Assembly (NCBI GenBank): GCA_963971305.1
Contig: OZ020304.1
Location: 1,116,001-1,180,000 of the forward strand
Origin: Arcuatula senhousia
Lineage: Eukaryota > Mollusca > Bivalvia > Mytilida > Mytilidae
Reading direction: 5' to 3'
Length of the DNA stretch: 64,000 nucleotides
In this document: positions 58,690 to 64,000 of the stretch, one piece after another
Layout of the letters: the number at the start of each line of letters is the position of its first letter
Position numbering within the stretch: position 1 is the first letter of the stretch
Made by a program: the position numbers and the translations under genes
The notes under the pieces: generated by a model
The model's database searches: none
What the model was told of the DNA's origin: nothing
The model's input: only the letters and a program-made list of their open reading frames with translations

Positions 58690-58908
58690 GGGGCATTGGT
58701 GATCGAGTGGTCTAAGGCGCTGGTTTAAATACCACACTAGCCGATCACCTCTCAGCTGGTGTTCGAGTCCCGTTTGTATTTAACAAAAAAAGACTTCCCA
58801 AACTGTGTGTGATCAGGTTAGTCAGTTCCCCGCTCAAGGTCGGTTGTTTCATCCGGGTACTCCGGTTTCCTCAACCATTAAATTAACTCCCTACTCGACA
58901 CAACAAAC
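58690..58908 (+). mobile_element. tRNA-derived SINE (good A and B boxes)
   Basis: The A box TGGTCTAAGGCGCTGG (58709-58724) and the B box GTGTTCGAGTCCC (58762-58774) stand at normal spacing. The body follows with GTTAGTCAGTTCCCCGC and CATCCGGGTACTCCGGTTTC. The body matches the SINE at 44.4 kb. It ends where the truncated LINE begins. Confidence 0.8.
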
Positions 58909-60360
58909 ACGTGAGCGCCAACAGTCTACTTCCGAAAAACCAGTCAGCATATCGCAAGTTTCATTCTTGTGAGTCTGCTCTTCTCCGACTCGTTAATGAC
59001 ATTCTAGACGGAATGGAACACCAGGAAGTTACTGCGTTAATCGCGTTAGACCTTAGTGCCGCCTTCGACACGGTTGACCACGATATTCTTCTCGATGTGC
59101 TTCAGAATCAGTATGGCGTTTGTGGATCCGCACTAGCATGGGTAGATTCGTATCTGCGCCCCCGCAGCTGTCGTGTCAGTGTTAACTCGTCTGTATCCTC
59201 CGAACGGATGCTTGACTGTAGTGTCCCACAGGGAAGCTGCCTGGGTCCTTGGTTATACCTGGCATATGCGGGAACAATTTTTGATATCGTGCCTCCATCT
59301 ATAACTGTGTATGGATTCGCTGACGATCATACAGCCAATACGCGATTTAAACCGACACCGACAGAAGAAGCTTGTGCCATTGACGATTTACAGAACTGTG
59401 CTATTGAAATTAACAATTGGATGAATAACAATAAGTTAAAAATGAACAATTCAAAAACAGACTTTATCCTTTTTGTTAGCCGATCACAACTAAACAAGTG
59501 TTGTACTAAAGAAATAATAATATGTAATGAGGTTATTAAACCAGCAAATTGTATAAGATATCTGGGTGCTTTTTTAGATGAGTCACTTAATTTTCAGGAA
59601 CATGTTAAACGAAAGTAAAGTGTAAAACAGCCATGCTTTATTATTTTAAAATTAAAAGCATCAGAAAATATTTGTCAAAAGAGGCTACAGAGACACTGTT
59701 ATTATCCTTAGTTATTTTCCATTTAGATTATTGTAACATTATTTTATATGGTATTGCTCAAAATGAATTAATGAAACTTCAGCGTATTTAGAACATGTGT
59801 GCCAAGCTTGTGTTTAATCGTTCAAAGTATGACAGTTCAAAACAGGCATTATTTGATTTGCACTGGCTTCCTGTTAAAGCGATAATAAACTTTAAAATAC
59901 TTATTTATATGTACAACTGTTCGGTATGGAACGCACCATCTTATTTAATCGATCTTTTAACTCATCAGGTGCCTAAACGTACATTAAGATCTTCAGAATC
60001 TGCTGAAGGATGTTATGTTGTTCCTTTTAATAAAAGAAAATCTTTTTCTGATAGAAATTTTTGCACCACTGGACCAAAACTCTGGAACGAGCTACCTGTT
60101 ACTTTAAGAACTTCTAAATTTGTTGATGTTTTCAAAAGCAAGATGAAGTCATTTTACTTTGAAAACTATTTTGCTTTATTTTGAATGTATGAAAACAGCA
60201 ATTATTGTTCTACGATCAGTCTATTTGTGTGTTCATATATGTATATATTTTTTATAATTATTTGTATACTTTTTATAATTGAATTGTACAACGCCATTGA
60301 ATACATTGTTGTAGAAACAGGCGTTTAAGCAAATAATAAAGTTTCAAGTTTTTTACATGA
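58909..60360 (+). pseudogene. 5-prime truncated CR1-like LINE
   Basis: The frame to 59618 encodes the reverse transcriptase from LLPKNQSAYRKFHSCESAL through LIALDLSAAFDTVDHDILL, VPQGSCLGP and the catalytic YGFADDH. A frame change near 59610 and an internal TAG near 59790 (after LMKLQRI) separate it from the C-terminal part, which has LFDLHWLPVKAIINFKIL and KLWNELPVTLRTSKFVDVFK. These are typical of the CR1/L2 group. The endonuclease half is missing. A 3-prime untranslated region follows to about 60350. Dead copy. Confidence 0.85.
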
Positions 60361-60429
60361 CTCAGGTGCGTCGATAAAGATGCATTAAACACACAAACAC
60401 ACACACACACACATACACACACATTTTAG

Positions 60430-61310
60430 GGGACCTCTGGTTCACCAGCAGTAATAATCGATCCAGTCGGATCAAAATACAAAGTATATACACTGTTAAT
60501 TTGGCTATGCTGTTTATGCATAGTTAAATACATGAATCTCTCGTCAGCAGCATGTTTATGCTGGTCTTTTAACCATATCGTTGCCATTGATTTGTTGCCA
60601 TTTATTCCACTTGCAGTAAGTGGTTAAAACAGCCCTTAATTTTTTTTATTAAAACATGATTGTCGTTATGAAAAATTATAATGAATCATAGGGATACGAC
60701 AGAAAAAGGCATTGTAGTAAATTGCTGGTTTTTACAGATACCTTTAACTGCGTTCCTAAAATGATCAAATTATGGAATCAAAGTGATTAGAACCTTAGGA
60801 TCGACCCAATTTTAAACTTAAAAGACGACCCGACTACCTATGCACGTAGACCTATATGATTTTAAGAACCGTAAAATTAAAATGTGAAAAATAGTTAATT
60901 AGGTTATGCTGCATATGCATAGTTATTTCTCATAAGCAGCATTTGTATCAAAGTCTTTGGAAGGTTGAAAAACATAATAACGAAAAGTACTCAAAGGCTA
61001 AAAAGTTCGGATAGGGTAGCCAAATCCAGCACCGAAGATTTCGATCATCTGCAGTACAAGGAAAGAAACCTGGCGTTTAAAACAACTTCGAATTTTTGAC
61101 CAGACCTGTATTTACCCCCATACCAGAACAGGATATCGACCCGTTGGTTTCAAAATACAATATAACAAAGAAGGTAAAAACATGTAATATGGTTATGCTG
61201 AATGTGCGTGTTAAAGGAGTAATCTCTCATCAGTAGCATTTGAATCAAAGCATAAGAACATAAATTTCTTTCAATGATATATATATTTTTGTTATGCAAC
61301 ACTTAGAACA
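60430..61310. repeat. Three worn copies of a unit with GGTTATGCTG and TCTCATCAGCAGCAT
   Basis: GGCTATGCTGTTTATGCATAG at 60502, GGTTATGCTGCATATGCATAG at 60902 and GGTTATGCTGAATGTGCGTG at 61189 are each followed about 40 bp later by a version of CTCATCAGCAGCATTTGAAT. A single related stretch (CTCATCAGCAGTATTCGAAT) lies near 52767. Confidence 0.55.
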
Positions 61311-62009
61311 TGTTATATTGATACATAATTAATTGTAAGTTGTAATTACTATCAGGAAACAGATTTATATAAGCACTCCGTGCTTGTTTCTGAATCCTCT
61401 TGTTTAATATGTAATATTTAAATGTTTGTATGTCATTTCTAAATAAATATGTTTAAACTAACATAAAAGCCAAAACAAACATTAAGTTAGATCATTAAGC
61501 TAGTTTGTCTCTACAAAAACACTTCTGGACGGCATTGATATTAAGTTCTATGCTTTATGTTATAAAATTGGTTTTGCGACTACATGTCGTACATTTCACA
61601 TTTTTAAACATGATTCCACACTATTTGCAGTACTAGTTAGGATGTGCTTTTGATGCTGTTATCCTCGGTGCCATGGATTTTTCTTTGTCTTTGTGGACTT
61701 TAGGAATGAGTCTCTGCTCTTCTTCTTTAGTAGAGCCCGGTTAAGTTTAAACCCTCATGATCCTGCTACTCACTCATAACTGTAACAATTTATGAAATGA
61801 GCTCAAAAGCTGATTTGTCGTCTCGGTTTGTCGTACATGATTTGAAACCCTCTTATAGTTTTGAACAACGTCGAATGTGCCATTTTGAACCGCCAGAACT
61901 TACCAAGTTTTACCAAAGGTTCAGTAACAAGAAAAATGCTAATATTAAATCTGTCTCCTAATTTATTTCTATGGTATCTGTGCTTTCAAATAGGGATCAA
62001 ATCCAGCGT
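61311..62009. other. No gene recognised
   Basis: AT-rich, no protein-like frames. Confidence 0.4.
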
Positions 62010-62029
62010 CGCTTAATCGACCATCACGT

Positions 62030-62290
62030 GACGGGTGTGCTATAAAAAGCAGGTACTTTTATTTTTCCGGAGCATATAAGCTTACTCTCGTATCGATTTG
62101 AATTCATGTTGCTAACTGAGGTTTGGTTGTAATGTGTGTTTTGTGTGTGATGTTTTCATGCCTTCCGATTTTTGTCCTGGCCTTTTTCGTAAAAATGTCT
62201 TTTAGTTGAGACATTTGGAAGCCATTTGTTTTATAATTCTATCACCTATGAACACACATGATATTTCAATACAATCAACTAAAAGCAACT
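62030..62290 (+). repeat. Solo copy of the retroelement tail repeat
   Basis: GTGACGGGTGTGCTATAAAAAG and the following bases match 58230-58330. The far part, TATAATTCTATCACCTATGA, recurs at 63470. Confidence 0.6.
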
Positions 62291-62454
62291 GCATTTAAAA
62301 AAAATAAAACAAAGGGATATAGGAAATGTTATAACAAAAGTAGTTGTAAAAAACTTAAATAAAACACTAAAGTTATTCATGGTATATATGTCTGTTTAGA
62401 CCCTACATGCAATAGCAGTTGCTGTGTCTTTTCGTTTATAAACTAAGAATTTGT

Positions 62455-63055
62455 AAACAATGTCCCCCAGAGACATTTGTGGAGCTCAATGAACCGTAGG
62501 TTTACGCAAGCAACACATTTTCCATATCTTTAATAGACGGACCATTTAACTTGAAAGGGGGGGGGGGGGGGGGCTTGGTTTTTTGTTTTGATCATAAAAA
62601 AATTTTTCCGCGCAGGACGCGGACAAGATATTTATGTTTTGAAGGCGTGGCGACAAAATATTTTTTTTTCTTACCCTCAGCTGCCAAAATATTTTTTTTC
62701 ATCAAAAATAATTTTCAGAATATTTTTTTAGGAAAAAACAAGTTAAATGGTCGGTCCCCTATATAATAGAAACATGAACAATCTTTAAAGGGCCATTTGG
62801 CAACTTTGACTCAATGGAGACTTTTGTATAGCTTAATGAGCTGAAGGTTTAAACAAACAGATCAAAAATGGAAATACACTTTGTGAAGGACACCTTTATG
62901 ATCAATCATACCAAGTTTCATAAAATTGTGGTCAGTAGTTTCAGAGGAGAATATTTTAGAAAAATTGTTAACGGAAAATAGACGACGATTGACGACGACA
63001 ATGGACACCAAGTAATGGCAATAGCTAACATGGACCTTCAGTACAGGTGAGCTAA
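62455..63055 (+). mobile_element. Worn element of the GCTCACCTGG family (right half)
   Basis: GACATTTGTGGAGCTCAATGA, CAATGGAGACTTTTGTATAG and the end module GACGACGATTGACGACGAC, ATGGCAATAGCTAACATGGAC, ACAGGTGAGCT match the element at 50.1-51.4 kb. It is interrupted by the foldback element at 62.5 kb. Confidence 0.65.
62534..62757. mobile_element. Foldback element with GACCATTTAACTTG ends, nested
   Basis: The left end GACGGACCATTTAACTTG faces the right end CAAGTTAAATGGTCGGTC. A run of about 18 G follows the left end. Same family as 23.8 and 26.5 kb, and inserted inside the preceding element. Confidence 0.75.
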
Positions 63056-63179
63056 AAATATGGTGATTGTTTGTTACTGGTTGTAGTTTTCCAATGACCC
63101 TTTCAAATAAAGATGTTGGATCTTTTAAGGGGTTAGTTTTGTGATCCGTTACAGGATTTATTTCGCTGATTTTAACGTT

Positions 63180-63515
63180 TAGTTACAACAAGCAGGAACT
63201 GTTAACCATTCCGGTGCACTTGGATTCACTTTTATTACGACGAGTTCACGTTGCTATTTGATGTTCAGTTGGTTTTTTTTATAAACATCATTTATACTGT
63301 TCTCGTTAAAAAAATTAAGTTTACTGGCTTTGTCTTTGTCCTATTCATGCTGTCGGACTTTTGAAAGTCGCATGTCACATAGATACATCGCTGCTTCTTT
63401 AAAGTTGTAACATCACATAGGTAGAGTTAGGGTTAGGGTTAGGGTTAGACATATGGAAGCCGCTTGTGTTATAATTCTATCACCTATGATCACACATGAT
63501 ATTTCGATCCCATAT
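63180..63515 (+). repeat. Second solo copy of the retroelement tail repeat
   Basis: ACAAGCAGGAACTGTTAACC and TATAATTCTATCACCTATGA match the copy at 62.03-62.29 kb. The telomere-type repeat sits inside this copy. Confidence 0.55.
63426..63448 (+). repeat. Short interstitial telomere-type repeat (TTAGGG)n
   Basis: Three full TTAGGG units plus partial ones stand in a row. This hexamer is the telomere repeat of most molluscs. It is internal and flanked by ordinary repeats. Confidence 0.9.
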
Positions 63516-64000
63516 CTTATAATAAATAAAGATTATAATTTGCAATATCAGAATTTTGCAGTTGATAATGATAACAATTAAGGTGTTATAGTTTCGTTGT
63601 CCTTGGTGATTCTTATTTTTTTCTTTGCCTTTATAGACTTTTTTTGTAATGACCTTTTGTACATCATATGATATTTTTTTACGGATCCGAAACCTAATAC
63701 TGTTTAGTTCTGTTGCGTGTATTCGTTGTGTTGTGGTGTTTTTATAAACATCCTATGGTTTTGGCAGTGCTTATGATATGGCTTAAAACAAAACCTCAAC
63801 GAGAAAAAAACAATTCATAAAAATGTTACATCAGAATAGATGACCTGCGCATTGAATAACTGATAATTAGCAAATACATTGTAAATACTGTACTTAATTA
63901 TTGACAATGCTAGAACTTTTGTCTGTTATTCGTACAACTTAAAGAAGAAGAGGTACCAATGGGGTATCCGAATGTCAAAATTCCGAATGGGCAGAAACAA

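Overview
The window is nuclear DNA of an animal, most likely a bivalve mollusc close to Mytilus. It is AT-rich, and its genes are interrupted by introns with ordinary GT-AG borders. It is full of tRNA-derived SINEs, foldback elements, 150-185 bp satellite-like cores and retroelement fragments. The mussel assignment rests on gene content and on a repeat with the core GACGCGCGTTTCGTC that I recognise from Mytilus sequences; it is an inference, not a database result.

Layout. 1-7.1 kb is gene-poor, with two elements ending in GTCTCGCC and a reverse-transcriptase scrap. 7.11-15.69 kb is a complete BEL/Pao LTR retrotransposon on the minus strand, with one 2151-codon gag-pol frame and LTRs that look identical. 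15.7-25.8 kb holds a small foldback element, a possible minus-strand exon, a 41-bp tandem array and the last two exons of an uncharacterised minus-strand gene. 25.96-31.41 kb is a plus-strand gene of seven exons that I assembled by splice phase. It encodes a 292-residue BEN-domain protein, contains a duplicated exon and has a readable promoter. 32.0-41.6 kb carries two divergent secreted leucine-rich-repeat genes, paralogues arranged head to head. 41.7-46.5 kb is mobile DNA: a TTA-flanked MITE, a satellite-bearing element, a LINE 3-prime end, a SINE and a TTAA-flanked foldback element. 46.77-54.55 kb is a minus-strand gene of six exons for a type I membrane protein with a signal peptide, a WSC domain, one membrane span and a tyrosine-rich tail. 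A 1.9-kb inverted-repeat element and a 156-bp-unit satellite element lie in its introns. 55-64 kb is repeat territory: two reverse-transcriptase units resembling Penelope-like elements, a SINE fused to a truncated CR1-like LINE, nested elements and a short internal telomere-type repeat.

Functionally, the two LRR proteins and the WSC receptor look extracellular and could act in recognition or adhesion, while the BEN protein is probably nuclear. No operon-like organisation is expected or seen. The most unusual theme is a set of non-autonomous elements that share ends and a GGC-triplet module but carry different tandem-repeat cores. One of those cores places extended nuclear-receptor-type half-sites at 174-bp intervals.
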